From: Edaphobacter bradus
Lineage (GTDB): Bacteria > Acidobacteriota > Terriglobia > Terriglobales > Acidobacteriaceae
Reading direction: 5' to 3'
Length of the DNA: 64,000 nucleotides
NCBI RefSeq assembly: GCF_025685645.1
Contig: NZ_JAGSYF010000001.1
Span: forward strand, 992,001 to 1,056,000
The translations under genes and the position numbers were made by a program. Positions 1 through 8,722 of the stretch are shown here, piece by piece. The notes below the pieces were generated by a model. That model saw only the letters and a list, made by a program, of their open reading frames with translations. It was not told the DNA's origin and did not search any database. Positions within the stretch are counted from its first letter, which is position 1. Every line of letters begins with the position of its first letter.

Positions 1-457
1 GATGCGCGCCGGGGGCGGGGCCGTTGTCGCCGTCGAATCCTGGGGTGCTGCCTCCGGCGACGGTGGTAATGAGGCCGGTGGCGAGATCGACTCGGCGAAT
101 GCAGCTGTTGTGGGCGTCGGCGATGTAGAGGTGGCCAGAGGTGTCGAGCGCGAGCCCCTGGGGAGAGTCGAGCTGTGCCTGAGTGGCGGGACCGCCGTCT
201 CCGGAGAAGCCCTGCACGCCGTTACCGGCGACGGTGGTGATGTTGCCGGAGGTATCTACCTTGCGGACCGAGTGGTTGGCCGTCTCGGCGAGGTAGAGAT
301 TACCTTGTGCGTCAAACAGAATGACGGATGGCAAAATGAGGGGGACGGCAGTAGCCTGTGTCTGGGCGAGAAGACACGGAGCGACTAGGAGAAGAACGAG
401 AAGATGACGGAGCGCGGCACTACTGCGTCCTTGGGGGAAAATGCTCTGCGGACCCAT
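1..457 (-). CDS. NHL-repeat secreted protein, N-terminal part (cut by window edge)
   Basis: Read on the minus strand from the ATG at 457, this frame stays open to the window edge for about 152 codons. It begins with a basic stretch and a hydrophobic segment (LLVLLLVAPCLLAQ) that looks like a signal peptide. Two NHL-type beta-propeller repeats follow, with the typical blocks LYLAETANHSVRKVD / ITTVAGNG and LYIADAHNSCIRRVD / ITTVAGG. Such proteins are exported and form propellers that usually bind partners or ligands; the substrate cannot be told. An in-frame stop just upstream supports the chosen start. The C-terminal part lies outside the window. Confidence 0.8.
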   Translation of the reverse strand, partial: MGPQSIFPQGRSSAALRHLLVLLLVAPCLLAQTQATAVPLILPSVILFDAQGNLYLAETANHSVRKVDTSGNITTVAGNGVQGFSGDGGPATQAQLDSPQGLALDTSGHLYIADAHNSCIRRVDLATGLITTVAGGSTPGFDGDNGPAPGAH

Positions 458-557
458 GGGAGTGAGTTGAGATTACATGATTTGAAGGCAGATTTGATGC
501 GAAGATTCTTTACTCGTGCGCGACGGACGCCGTCCGCCGTTTCAGCCGTGGAAGGCG

Positions 558-1427
558 TTACTCGGCAACGGTGGTGTTTCGCAGTTGCCCCAGCCTTTCG
601 ATGGTGACGATGACTTCTTCATTGGGCTTGAGCCAGCGCGGCGGCGTGCGGCCCAGGCCTACTCCCTCGGGCGTGCCGGTGCTGATGATGTCGCCAGCTT
701 CGAGGGGTGTAGTGCTGGAGATGTATTCAATGAGCGCGGGGATCTTGAAGATGAGATCGCGAGTATTGGCGGACTGAAGGAGCTCTCCGTTGACCGTAAG
801 CGAGATGGCGAGCGAATGTGGGTCGGGAACCTCGTCGGCGGTAACGATGGATGGGCCAAGAGGGCAGAAGGTGGGGAAGGATTTGCCCAGCGTCCACTGG
901 GACGTAGCAAGCTGGATGTCGCGGGCGCTGACGTCGTTGGCAATGGTGTAGCCCAGGACGTGGTCCATGGCGGAGGCTGCGGAGATCTGGTATCCGGGCT
1001 TGCCGATGACCACTGCGAGTTCGGCTTCGTAGTCGGGTTGCGTGCTGACGGCGGGAAGAATGATGGATACGTCGGGACCTACGACGGCGCTCGAAAGCTT
1101 CATGAAGACAGTAGGGACCTTCTGCACTGCCATCTTGGACTCGGCGGCGTGGCTCTGGTAGTTGAGGCCAATGCCGAAGACGCGTGGCGGGCGCGGAATG
1201 GGAGCGAGGATCTGAGCGTCGGACAACGGGACCCGGGGCGCGGTTGCGCTGGCGGCGCGGGCAGCATCGAGAGCCGCGGGGCCGGCCTCGATGAGGGACA
1301 GCACCGTGGGGTGACCAAGGCCTGAGAGGTCAACGACATCGTAGTGCGTCGCGCTTCCCTGCACCGGCAGCAGAACGCCAGGGGTGGGTTTGTCAGTCGA
1401 CTTACGGGTAAAGGTGATCAGCTTCAT
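558..1427 (-). CDS. Fumarylacetoacetate hydrolase (FAH) family protein
   Basis: 289 aa cytosolic enzyme of the FAH superfamily, which cleaves or isomerises beta-diketo acids using one Mg2+. Visible family signatures are GIGLNY near residue 85, the metal-ligand block DYEAEL at 132-137, NDVSARD at 164-170, GKSF at 181 and TGTPEGVG near 250. A GGAG Shine-Dalgarno precedes the ATG. It lies 87 nt downstream of an SDR dehydrogenase on the same strand, and a RhaM-type mutarotase diverges from them. In the oxidative L-fucose pathway known from Xanthomonas, an FAH protein hydrolyses 2,4-diketo-3-deoxy-L-fuconate to pyruvate and L-lactate; that role is my inference from the neighbours. The general annotation 2-hydroxyhepta-2,4-diene-1,7-dioate isomerase is an alternative. 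Confidence 0.85.
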   Translation of the reverse strand: MKLITFTRKSTDKPTPGVLLPVQGSATHYDVVDLSGLGHPTVLSLIEAGPAALDAARAASATAPRVPLSDAQILAPIPRPPRVFGIGLNYQSHAAESKMAVQKVPTVFMKLSSAVVGPDVSIILPAVSTQPDYEAELAVVIGKPGYQISAASAMDHVLGYTIANDVSARDIQLATSQWTLGKSFPTFCPLGPSIVTADEVPDPHSLAISLTVNGELLQSANTRDLIFKIPALIEYISSTTPLEAGDIISTGTPEGVGLGRTPPRWLKPNEEVIVTIERLGQLRNTTVAE

Positions 1428-1514
1428 ATCTTTTTGCTCCGTGCGTATGTCACTGCGAGATCGCAGACAGGTTTGAGGCTCATGCCGAAGTGTGGGGCGC
1501 GCTGCAGTTCGACG

Positions 1515-2264
1515 TCAGGCCGCTGTCCAGCCTCCGTCGATGGCGATGACAGCTCCGTTGATGAACTCGGCCTCGGCGGAGCAGAGATAGCGCACAAGCG
1601 AGGCGATGTCCTCCGGGGTTCCGAGTCGGCCGATGGGCTGGCGGGCGACCAGCTCCGCACGGATCTTGTCCTTTTCGTGAGGGTGATACTTCTCGAGATA
1701 GCCCTCAACGAAAGGCGTCTGCACCGTGCCGGGAGCGATGCAGTTGACGCGAAGCTCTTTGGGGTAGTCGACGGCGATCTGGCGCGTCATGGCCTGCACT
1801 GCACCCTTGCTGGCGCAGTAGGCGAAGCGCTGCTTCACACCGACTGAGCCTGCCACCGAGCCGATGTTGACGATCGATCCGCGGGATGTGAGGAGCAGCG
1901 GGAAGGCAGCCTGAGTGACGAGAAAGACGCTGTTCACGTTGACCCGCATGACGCGAGTGAAGTCCTCCTCCGAGGTGCGGGTGATGTCGCCGACGAGGCC
2001 GATGCCCGCATTGTTGACGAGGATGTCGAGCTGCGGGACTCCCGCGAGCGCTGCCGTAATGGAGGCGGCATCGGTGACATCCATGTGGATGGCCTTCGCA
2101 TGAGGAAGCTCGGAAGCTAGCGCCTGGGCGGCGGAAAGGTTAAGGTCGGCGATGAGGACTTGGGCTCCAGCTCGAGCAAGTTCGCGAACAGTTGCGGCGC
2201 CGATGCCGCTGGCTCCCCCGGTGACGAGGGCAAGTTTATTTTCCAGGTAAAACGCTTCTGCCAT
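1515..2264 (-). CDS. SDR-family NAD(P)-dependent oxidoreductase (possible 2-keto-3-deoxy-L-fuconate dehydrogenase)
   Basis: 249 aa classical short-chain dehydrogenase. The Rossmann motif TGGASGIG is at residues 15-22, NNAG at 84-87, and the catalytic Ser136, Tyr149 (YCASK) and Lys153 are all present; the protein ends with the usual IDGGW block. I use the ATG at 2264 because the upstream in-frame ATG adds nine residues unlike the family. The gene sits directly upstream of the FAH gene and divergently from a sugar mutarotase. That set matches the oxidative L-fucose (or L-rhamnose) route, where an SDR oxidises the 2-keto-3-deoxy acid at C4. The substrate is inferred, not seen. Confidence 0.85.
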   Translation of the reverse strand: MAEAFYLENKLALVTGGASGIGAATVRELARAGAQVLIADLNLSAAQALASELPHAKAIHMDVTDAASITAALAGVPQLDILVNNAGIGLVGDITRTSEEDFTRVMRVNVNSVFLVTQAAFPLLLTSRGSIVNIGSVAGSVGVKQRFAYCASKGAVQAMTRQIAVDYPKELRVNCIAPGTVQTPFVEGYLEKYHPHEKDKIRAELVARQPIGRLGTPEDIASLVRYLCSAEAEFINGAVIAIDGGWTAA

Positions 2265-2459
2265 ATGTTGAAATACCGATTTGACCCACAAGAAGAATAA
2301 CGCACTCGACCAGCGAGACGCCTACAGATACTGTAGTGCTCTCTATCTTTTTCGTACAGCAAGAGGGGCGATCAAGTGCCTGAGTGATACCCTTCAAACT
2401 GAAATTTCACTCGGTGGATGCTCGATGTCACCCTTGAAAAAGGAAGATGCGGAGGAAGG

Positions 2460-2798
2460 ATGCCACGGCACTGTTTGACAGTTGACTTGAAGGACGACGC
2501 AACGGCGATCTCGGAGTACAAACGGTACCACCGTAATGTGTGGCCCGAGATCAAAAAGAGCCTTTACGACGTCGGGGTGGTGGACATGGAGATTTATCTG
2601 CTCAACACGCGAATGTTCATGATTCTCGATGTCGATGACAGCTTTTCGTTTTCGGCCAAGGCCGCTGCAGACGCTGCCAACACCAAGGTCCAGGAGTGGG
2701 AGGACATCATGGGAGGGTTTGCACAGCCGCTGCCTCAGTCGACTCCGGAACAACGTTGGGTGCTGATGCAGAAGGTGTTTCATCTGACAGAGCAATAG
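2460..2798 (+). CDS. L-rhamnose/L-fucose mutarotase (RhaM family)
   Basis: 112 aa small dimeric alpha/beta protein of the RhaM family (DUF718), which interconverts alpha and beta anomers of deoxy-hexoses. The hallmark RYHRNVWPE at residues 22-30 carries the histidine equivalent to the E. coli RhaM catalytic His22. The length matches the family (about 104 aa). A GGAGG motif sits four bases before the ATG at 2460; an ATG at 2418 would add 14 residues without family resemblance. It is divergent from the SDR-FAH pair, so the 195 bp between them probably holds the promoters for all three. Whether rhamnose or fucose is used is not visible. Confidence 0.85.
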   Translation: MPRHCLTVDLKDDATAISEYKRYHRNVWPEIKKSLYDVGVVDMEIYLLNTRMFMILDVDDSFSFSAKAAADAANTKVQEWEDIMGGFAQPLPQSTPEQRWVLMQKVFHLTEQ

Positions 2799-2833
2799 GC
2801 TTTGGCTGTCCTCTAAAGATGGGGACAACGTAA

Positions 2834-2863
2834 AGAGGCCCCGAAGATGTCTTCGGGGCCTCT
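2834..2863. terminator. Bidirectional hairpin terminator
   Basis: A perfect 14-bp inverted repeat (2834-2847 with 2850-2863, core GGCCCCGAAG) stands between two convergent genes, the mutarotase ending at 2798 and the lipoprotein gene ending at 2886. T-rich bases follow on the minus side. It can serve both genes. Confidence 0.8.
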
Positions 2864-2885
2864 TCGTCTGCGGTTGAACTTGCGG

Positions 2886-5012
2886 TTAGGGGAGTGTCTG
2901 GAAACGGCCATTGTTGTAGCCAAATGAGTACGGCTGGTAGACGGGGACGGCCGATCCGACGATCTCAGTGATACTCGACGGCGTTCCATCGCCTGCGAGC
3001 CAGACGTTGCCGGACTGGTCGACGGTGATGGCGCGGCCGCCGACGAGGAACGCGGACGAGAACTGACGCCCGCCGCCGGAGGTGCCGTCGGTGGTGAGGC
3101 TGCTGCCAACGCCGCTTACCTCGCTGGCGGTGTAGAGGCCAGTTCCGGTATCAGCGGTGTTGTTGATTGCCCAGACGTTGGAACGGCCATCGAGAGCGAT
3201 CGCAGTGGGACTGTTGATTCCAGCCTGGCCAGTTGTCGTCGACCACGTGATTGCATAGTTCGTGCCGCTACCCGTCAGGTTATAGATGCTGTTATTGGTT
3301 CCGTTGGAAGAGACCCATACGTTGGCCGTATGGTTGACCGTAAGGCCATAGGTATTGTTTGGCACACCGGTCTGATAGGTGGCGAAGCCATTCAGATAGC
3401 CTAGGCTGTTGCCTGGGTCCGTTGTGGCGGGAACGATCTGGGAGATGACACTGCCTCCCGAGGTGACCCACACATTGTGGCTGGTATCGACGAAGATGTG
3501 GATCGGGTTGGAACCCAGGCCTGTGGATATCTTGGTCGGTGTTGTAGCGGTAGTTGCAGTCGCGCCGTCGTCAATCAGATAGAGCGAGCCATCGGTGGTC
3601 GTGAAGTAGATATTACTGTTCTGGTCGCTGCTGCTGGAACCGCCGTCGGCAAAGACCGCGAGCGGAGCAGCTGCTGTGGTGTAGGTAAGAACCGCCCCGC
3701 CTGATGGGCTGTACCGGGAGATGGTATTCGCGGAGGTGGAGGCATACCAGATGTTGCCCGATGTATCGACTGAGGCCCCGCCCTTCGATCCTCCGCCAAG
3801 GAAGACGCAGGCGCTTGGTGTGCCGTTGGAAGAGATCTCCGTAAGATTTCCCTTGGTGGCCTCTCCGTTAGCAAGCCAGATGTTGCCGCTGACGTCGACG
3901 TTGATGTCCTGCGGCTGACCGATAAATTTGCCACTGCTGCTGCCGCAGGTGCTGGTGCTGCTGTAGTTGATGGCAATCGTCCAATCCGTTGGAGCGGAGG
4001 CAAGAGTTGGCTGATAGGGGGCGCCAACGGCTGGTACGAGACCGTAAAGATTCTGCAGGTTTGTCGAACCGCCATTCGTGGGGTTGCTGAAGATGTAATA
4101 AAGCGCCTGCAGCGTATCAGTCGCCGGCGTAAATGCTGGACTGTGGTACGGTCTGCCAGTTACGGAGACGTCCGGAGGCGTCGCGCTGTTGAAGAGCGTC
4201 GTGCATGCAGGTGCGCTCGATGACGCGTTATTGACGCAAGCCGAAATGACGTTGGCCAAAGTATTGACCTTGGCGGTCTCCGGAGTTGCCGTCACGGTGA
4301 CGCCACCCCCTCCGACAAGCTGCTTGGAAGTAAGCGCAGTTCCCGCGACGGTGTCAGCCAAGTTCGAGATGGTGTTAATCGTGTTGGCGAGGGCGAGCTT
4401 TGTTGCACCGATGCCGTCGGCACCGACGCTCTCGGTGACCGGATTGAAGTACTGCGTAATCGCAGCCATGGTCGCGACGGTCGTTACTTCAGTGAGGTTG
4501 ATGAAGTTTGAGTTGCTGATCTGACTGCAGTAACCGTAAATTCCGATGAACGCAGCTGCACTGTTGCTCTCGCTGGCATTACCGTCATTGAGCGTGTTGC
4601 CGCCGTGGGCGGTGACATAGACGATAGGGTCGCCCGCAGTGGGGCAGGAGAACTGGTTGCCGTTTGAGGCCTGGCCATTGGTGGCGTTCTTTGTGAAGCT
4701 GAATGAGCCCGTGCCATCGGAGGAAGACGTGGTCGTCGCGGCCAGGATGGCAGCGCCGTTGCTGACCCCGCCGGCAGGATCGCCCGAGCCGAGACCGTTC
4801 TGGCCAGCGTAATAGAGATTGACAGTGGCACCGGAGATGGGCTGATTGCCGCCGTAGATCTTGCCTCCAAAGGTTGCCGAGGTTGCAGGATTCAGTGAGG
4901 GCGCCGTCGTCACCATGTTTGCGCAACCAGCCGTAAAAAGAGCACTGGAGGCAAGCAAAGCGAGCAGGTTTCGCTTTGAGCCCACGAGCCGGATTTGATT
5001 GTTGCGGTTCAT
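2886..5012 (-). CDS. Large lipoprotein with NHL/Vgb-type beta-propeller repeats
   Basis: 708 aa. The N terminus has a basic region, a hydrophobic stretch and a lipobox ending in FTAGC, so it is probably a lipid-anchored envelope protein. An N-terminal domain with the phrase GGNQPISGATVNLY resembles a carboxypeptidase-like regulatory (CarboxypepD_reg) beta-sandwich. From about residue 360 on there are repeats of the type DVSGNIWLANG, DTSGNIWYAS, DTSHNVWVTSG, DGRSNVWAIN and DQSGNVWLAGDG, i.e. a virginiamycin-B-lyase-like/NHL propeller. I start at the ATG at 5012, which has GGAGG eight bases upstream; an ATG at 5066 has no ribosome site. Ligand unknown. Confidence 0.85.
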   Translation of the reverse strand: MNRNNQIRLVGSKRNLLALLASSALFTAGCANMVTTAPSLNPATSATFGGKIYGGNQPISGATVNLYYAGQNGLGSGDPAGGVSNGAAILAATTTSSSDGTGSFSFTKNATNGQASNGNQFSCPTAGDPIVYVTAHGGNTLNDGNASESNSAAAFIGIYGYCSQISNSNFINLTEVTTVATMAAITQYFNPVTESVGADGIGATKLALANTINTISNLADTVAGTALTSKQLVGGGGVTVTATPETAKVNTLANVISACVNNASSSAPACTTLFNSATPPDVSVTGRPYHSPAFTPATDTLQALYYIFSNPTNGGSTNLQNLYGLVPAVGAPYQPTLASAPTDWTIAINYSSTSTCGSSSGKFIGQPQDINVDVSGNIWLANGEATKGNLTEISSNGTPSACVFLGGGSKGGASVDTSGNIWYASTSANTISRYSPSGGAVLTYTTAAAPLAVFADGGSSSSDQNSNIYFTTTDGSLYLIDDGATATTATTPTKISTGLGSNPIHIFVDTSHNVWVTSGGSVISQIVPATTDPGNSLGYLNGFATYQTGVPNNTYGLTVNHTANVWVSSNGTNNSIYNLTGSGTNYAITWSTTTGQAGINSPTAIALDGRSNVWAINNTADTGTGLYTASEVSGVGSSLTTDGTSGGGRQFSSAFLVGGRAITVDQSGNVWLAGDGTPSSITEIVGSAVPVYQPYSFGYNNGRFQTLP

Positions 5013-5540
5013 GAATATTCCCTCCGAAAGGTCAATACTGTAGGTTGCGTTACAGAGCGGTTTCAAAGATAGCCAGGGATGATTGATGCATAGGCCGACG
5101 GCAAGACGGGCCCACAGTGGAATGAGTCATGAAACCAGGCAGCGAATCGTCCTTACGGCGAATCACTGCTTCTTGAGGCGACGCTAACTCCATGCTCGAA
5201 AAAGCTTTCATAATCTCATGGAGGAGGATACCCGACGAAGGCCCATTTCCAATCCATCACCCCATGACACTTTCCCGTAAATCGGGATGACACTTTTGGG
5301 GCATGGGAGTTCCATTTGGGAACGATCCTGACAGATTCCCGGCGTATGGAACAGTGTCTTTTTGCATTCCGGAATTGAAAATAGCAACTTCTGAGCTTAC
5401 CGTCCGGGATGAGAGTGCTGGAGTATCTGCTTCGTCTGGACTGTTTTGCACGGACCGGACAACTCTGCTCGTGCGAACCGACTCTATGGGGGAGTACTAT
5501 TTGAACGCCCCACGAACCCACCTCTCATGGAGATGGCATT
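5013..5540. other. Intergenic region between divergent genes
   Basis: No convincing gene is seen. The stretch must hold the promoter of the minus-strand lipoprotein and of the plus-strand gene starting at 5541. It contains two copies of ATGACACTTT (5264-5273 and 5287-5296) separated by the small palindrome CCCG-TAAAT-CGGG, and a second palindrome GTTCC-ATTTG-GGAAC at 5309-5323. These could be the remnant of an insertion-sequence end or regulator sites. Confidence 0.4.
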
Positions 5541-6395
5541 ATGTTCTCAAAGCAAATATCCCTAGCAGCGACCCTCGCCTTTACCGCCGCTCTTTGCGTT
5601 GGTGGATGCAAGAGTTCTACTCCGGCTGCGCCAGCCAGCAACAGTACGTCGGCTACACCGCAGGCTCCGCCAGCAGCAGGTGAGCCAGCGACGGCCAGTA
5701 CCCCCGCATCGGCTCCTGCTCCCGCTCCGGCGGTAACGCCGGCACCCGCTTCGGCGGTGACGCCAGCACCCGCTTCGGCGGTGACGCCAGCACCCGCTGC
5801 AGCGGTGACGCCTGCTGCGCCGCCTGCTCCGGTAGCACCACCCCCACCGCCTCAGCCGGTGAAGCTGACGGTTCCGGCTGGAGCCAAGGTGTCGGTAGTC
5901 ATCACACAGCAACTCAGCGCGAAGAATAGCAACGTCGGCGACGCGTTTACTGGCGAACTTGCGGCAGCGATGACGACATCAAGCGGCAAGACCGTCTTTA
6001 GGAAGGGGACCCCGGTGCAAGGTACCGTGGTCGCCGCCAAGGGCCAAGGTAAGTTCAAGGGCGAGGGCACTCTGGCGATCCAACTGCTCTCGGTCGGCGG
6101 ACACGCGGTAACGACCAGCAGCTACTTGCAGCAGCAGAAGGGTAAGGGCAAGCGGACCGCCGGCTTGATTGGCGGCGGTGCCGGTGGCGGTGCGCTGATC
6201 GGCGGACTGGCTGGCGGCGGCAAGGGCGCCTTGATTGGCGGCCTTGTGGGTGCCGGTGCGGGTACAGCGGGAGCTGCGCTGACGGGCAACAAGGACATCG
6301 TGATCCCGGCTGAGTCGGTGGTGTCGTTTACTCTGCAGAGTCCGATTACGATCACGGTTCATCCTAAGGAACACGCTGAGTCTGCGCAGCCCTGA
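5541..6395 (+). CDS. Lipoprotein with Pro/Ala repeat linker and glycine-zipper segment
   Basis: 284 aa. It has a signal peptide with a lipobox (CVGGC at residues 20-24). A long Ala/Pro/Thr linker follows (about residues 26-105) that includes near-perfect AVTPAPAS octapeptide repeats. A globular part (about 107-200) begins KLTVPAGAKVSVV and includes VGDAF and RKGTPVQGTV. A Gly/Ala-rich segment (about 205-250, GGGAGGGALIGG) resembles glycine-zipper membrane motifs. The layout suggests an outer-membrane-anchored protein whose linker spans the peptidoglycan. The middle part resembles that of the secreted protein at 12854, so the two may be distant paralogues. Function unknown. A strong terminator follows. 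Confidence 0.75.
   Translation: MFSKQISLAATLAFTAALCVGGCKSSTPAAPASNSTSATPQAPPAAGEPATASTPASAPAPAPAVTPAPASAVTPAPASAVTPAPAAAVTPAAPPAPVAPPPPPQPVKLTVPAGAKVSVVITQQLSAKNSNVGDAFTGELAAAMTTSSGKTVFRKGTPVQGTVVAAKGQGKFKGEGTLAIQLLSVGGHAVTTSSYLQQQKGKGKRTAGLIGGGAGGGALIGGLAGGGKGALIGGLVGAGAGTAGAALTGNKDIVIPAESVVSFTLQSPITITVHPKEHAESAQP
5729..5810 (+). repeat. 24-bp in-frame tandem repeat in lipoprotein linker
   Basis: About three copies of a 24-base unit (core GCGGTGACGCCAGCACCCGC) differing at single bases. They encode the PAPASAVT octapeptide of the linker. Copy number is likely to vary between strains by slippage. Confidence 0.8.
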
Positions 6396-6415
6396 TTCGA
6401 GAGTGACAAATGGAG

Positions 6416-6443
6416 GGCACCTGCCTGGGCAGGTGCCTTTTTT
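6416..6443 (+). terminator. Rho-independent terminator
   Basis: Perfect 10-bp stem GGCACCTGCC / GGCAGGTGCC with a two-base gap, followed by six T. It lies 20 bases after the stop of the lipoprotein gene and before engB. Confidence 0.9.
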
Positions 6444-6490
6444 CTGTTGGCCGGCAACCTCCTCTCAGGATGCGGACGATAGACTGGGAT

Positions 6491-7102
6491 ATGCGATTTC
6501 GTCCTGTCTTTCTGCTCTCGGCGACCGATGCCGCACACTTCCCTTCTGAGGCTAGAACGTTCGGCGCTCCGGAGGTCGCGTTTCTGGGGCGGTCGAATGT
6601 TGGCAAGTCGTCGTTGATTAATGCGCTGCTGGGATCGAATGAGGCGCGGGTGTCTTCGACCCCTGGGCGGACGCGGGCGATCAACTTTTTTGCGCTGCAC
6701 GAGGGTTCAGGCGACAAGATGAAGGTGAGGCCGGCGCTGATATTTGCCGATCTGCCCGGCTATGGATACGCCAAGATATCCAAGTCAATCTCTGCAGAGT
6801 GGCCGCAGTTCATCGAGCCTTACCTCTCTGAACGCGAGGCGCTGGCGCTCTGCGTCTGCCTGGTGGACACGAATATCCCTCCGCAGGCTAGCGATCATCA
6901 ACTCATAACCTATCTGAAGCAGACTCAGCGGCCCTTTGTTGTTGTGGGCACGAAGGCGGACCGGCTTTCGAACAACGTGCTGGCGAAGAATGTCGCCGCT
7001 CTGAAGCGTGAGCACGGAGTGGAGGAGATTCTTCCTGTGTCCGCGAAGAGCGACGCCGGGGTAAAGGCGCTTTGGCAGCGGTTGATGACCGTAGCTGAGT
7101 GA
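6491..7102 (+). CDS. engB: Ribosome-biogenesis GTPase YsxC/EngB
   Basis: 203 aa. TRAFAC-class GTPase needed for late assembly of the 50S ribosomal subunit. Visible G motifs: G1 GRSNVGKS at residues 33-40, the switch STPGRTR, G3 DLPGYGY, G4 TKAD and G5 SAKS. I choose the ATG at 6491 because it puts about 32 residues before the P-loop, as in other EngB proteins. The frame is open further upstream, but that part overlaps the terminator of the preceding gene; an ATG at 6470 is the other candidate. No partner gene is adjacent. Confidence 0.93.
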   Translation: MRFRPVFLLSATDAAHFPSEARTFGAPEVAFLGRSNVGKSSLINALLGSNEARVSSTPGRTRAINFFALHEGSGDKMKVRPALIFADLPGYGYAKISKSISAEWPQFIEPYLSEREALALCVCLVDTNIPPQASDHQLITYLKQTQRPFVVVGTKADRLSNNVLAKNVAALKREHGVEEILPVSAKSDAGVKALWQRLMTVAE

Positions 7103-7190
7103 GCCCCTCTCCCCCGGTACATTTTTGCGCAAAATCTTCGAAATAGACGGTTTAGGTCTGGACTTACGGGTGCAGATTCTGTTAGAGAGC

Positions 7191-7228
7191 GAGCCCCGTA
7201 TGTCTCCGGGCTCAGTCATCTTTTTTTC
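7191..7228 (+). terminator. Possible terminator downstream of engB
   Basis: Stem GAGCCC/GGGCTC (7191-7196 with 7208-7213) is followed after a few bases by a run of seven T. The stem is short and the T-run somewhat distant, so this is only likely. Confidence 0.45.
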
Positions 7229-7345
7229 AGCCTGTTTCTATTTTAGCGAATTGAATGGAACTACTCTGCCAACCCTAACCATCAAGATTTGAATGAGTTG
7301 AGTGATTTGGGGGCTTGACAGAAATTTTTGTGGGAAAGATGGGCT

Positions 7346-8074
7346 TCAGCTCTCTTTGAGGGCTTGTTTCTCGGCTTCGGTGAGCCAGAGGCTTCGGTGG
7401 GGCGGGCGCTGGCGCTGGAGGATGCGAGGGGCAGCTTCGAGCCAGCGGCGGCGGAGAGAGTCTTTTGCGGGGAGGAGTGAGAGAGCTTTGGCGTCGAAGG
7501 TGCGGAGGGCGGTCGGGGTGTCGAAGGTGAAGGTGTGGAGTTGCCAGCCCTGATCTTTGAGGAGTGGGGTGAGGAGGGATTGGCTGCTGTGAAAGCCGGC
7601 GGGAGGCGGGGTGTCTTCGTGGAAGTCGATGAGGGCGGCGCCGAGGGAGTGAAGGTGGATGGCAGCCTCTGAGATTTGCTGGCTGGCGGGGAGGAAGTTT
7701 GCGAAGAGCTGCGGGGAGAGGCCACGTTCGGCGATCTCGTTGAGAGCGAGAAAGGGGTCGGCGTTGAGGGCAACTGAGAGCGGGGCGTGCTTGCGGACCT
7801 CGTTCTTCATGGCCCGGATGGCTTCATCGAGGGTGTTGACGACGAAGTCGCAGGCTCCGGTGCGGACTACCTCACGGACGTGGGTTGGATTGTTGTCGAC
7901 GGCGAGGGAGACGGCTCCGACTACGTTAGCGGCTATGGAGAGGGCTGCGCCTTGCGGGTCGAGTCCGAGGGAGAGGATGAGAGAGCCTCCCCAGTCTCGA
8001 CGGAGTTGGTGAAGGACTGTGTAGGTGCGGAGGATTTGGGGTTGGATATCACCGGGAGTGGCTTGCGGGGGCAT
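7346..8074 (-). CDS. Conserved-looking protein of unknown function
   Basis: 242 aa, alpha/beta composition, no signal peptide and no membrane segment. I do not recognise the family. The N-terminal half (for example VVGAVSLAVDNNPTHV and ACDFVVNTLDEAIRAMKNEV) has a regular hydrophobic strand-helix pattern like a nucleotide- or substrate-binding alpha/beta domain. The last 50 residues are Arg/Leu-rich. Coding-strand C-richness matches neighbouring real genes. It begins at an ATG and stands alone between engB and an unrelated secreted-type protein. Confidence 0.6.
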   Translation of the reverse strand: MPPQATPGDIQPQILRTYTVLHQLRRDWGGSLILSLGLDPQGAALSIAANVVGAVSLAVDNNPTHVREVVRTGACDFVVNTLDEAIRAMKNEVRKHAPLSVALNADPFLALNEIAERGLSPQLFANFLPASQQISEAAIHLHSLGAALIDFHEDTPPPAGFHSSQSLLTPLLKDQGWQLHTFTFDTPTALRTFDAKALSLLPAKDSLRRRWLEAAPRILQRQRPPHRSLWLTEAEKQALKES

Positions 8075-8233
8075 TCGAAGAGAATCGTATCAGCTACATA
8101 CCTTCCGTATTGACCGTCACCCGGGAACAATCCCGCGATTACCGACGGTTCAAGAACGCTACTTCGGGTCCGCATCGATGCGAGTTCATCCTGCCCCCCC
8201 ATGACTTCAGAGTCTCAAGTCGTTCTCGTTGAC

Positions 8234-8692
8234 TCACCTTTCAGATCTCTGCTTCACCTTCACACCATCGCTTCGAATTACGGCGGGCGTGGGGTTGGTT
8301 TCGCCTGGCCGGAACAGGCCTGAAACCACGGCGTGGATTTGCTTCCCGTTGTCTCCTATCACGAACTTGAGGTGGATCCTCTGCCCCGGGGTCACGCCAG
8401 GAGGTGGAGGAAAATCAATCTCCGCACTGCCGGTGCAGTCCGGATTCACCGTGTAGGTCCTCATCTGCCCTTCCCTGAAACCATTCTCGTTCGTGGCGCC
8501 GGGGGATGGCACACCGTTGACTATGGTGAAGTCCACTTGAGTGAAATGGCCCGTGCCGCCAAAATGCATCATGGACACGCCAGCCTGGCCGAATGCTACT
8601 CCGGTTGCGGGAGGCTGGGTGGAAGGCGGGATGACCAGAATCGTCTTCAACTCCGCTTCAAAAGATAGCGGCGGCCGCGAAAGGTAAATCAA
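8234..8692 (-). CDS. Hypothetical protein, probably 5'-truncated secreted protein
   Basis: 152 aa, mostly beta (MMHFGGTGHFTQVDF, GQMRTYTVNPDCTGSAEIDF, HLKFVIGDNGKQIHAVVSG). This pattern is typical of small exported acidobacterial beta-barrel proteins, but no signal peptide is present. The first 20 residues look unrelated to the rest, so the gene may have lost its original start or may begin at a position I cannot identify. Function unknown. Confidence 0.5.
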   Translation of the reverse strand: MIYLSRPPLSFEAELKTILVIPPSTQPPATGVAFGQAGVSMMHFGGTGHFTQVDFTIVNGVPSPGATNENGFREGQMRTYTVNPDCTGSAEIDFPPPPGVTPGQRIHLKFVIGDNGKQIHAVVSGLFRPGETNPTPAVIRSDGVKVKQRSER

Positions 8693-8722
8693 CTAACTTG
8701 CTTGTCTGCCACTCCGACCGGA

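Noticed and set aside
2418..2459. Longer start for the mutarotase
   Set aside because: The 14 extra residues do not match the RhaM family and the GGAGG site favours 2460.
5729..5810. Regular 24-bp repeats considered as a CRISPR array
   Set aside because: No spacers; repeats are directly joined and in frame inside a lipoprotein gene.
7302..7553. Plus-strand frame with a Trp/Arg-rich product
   Set aside because: Shadow of the minus-strand gene at 7346-8074.
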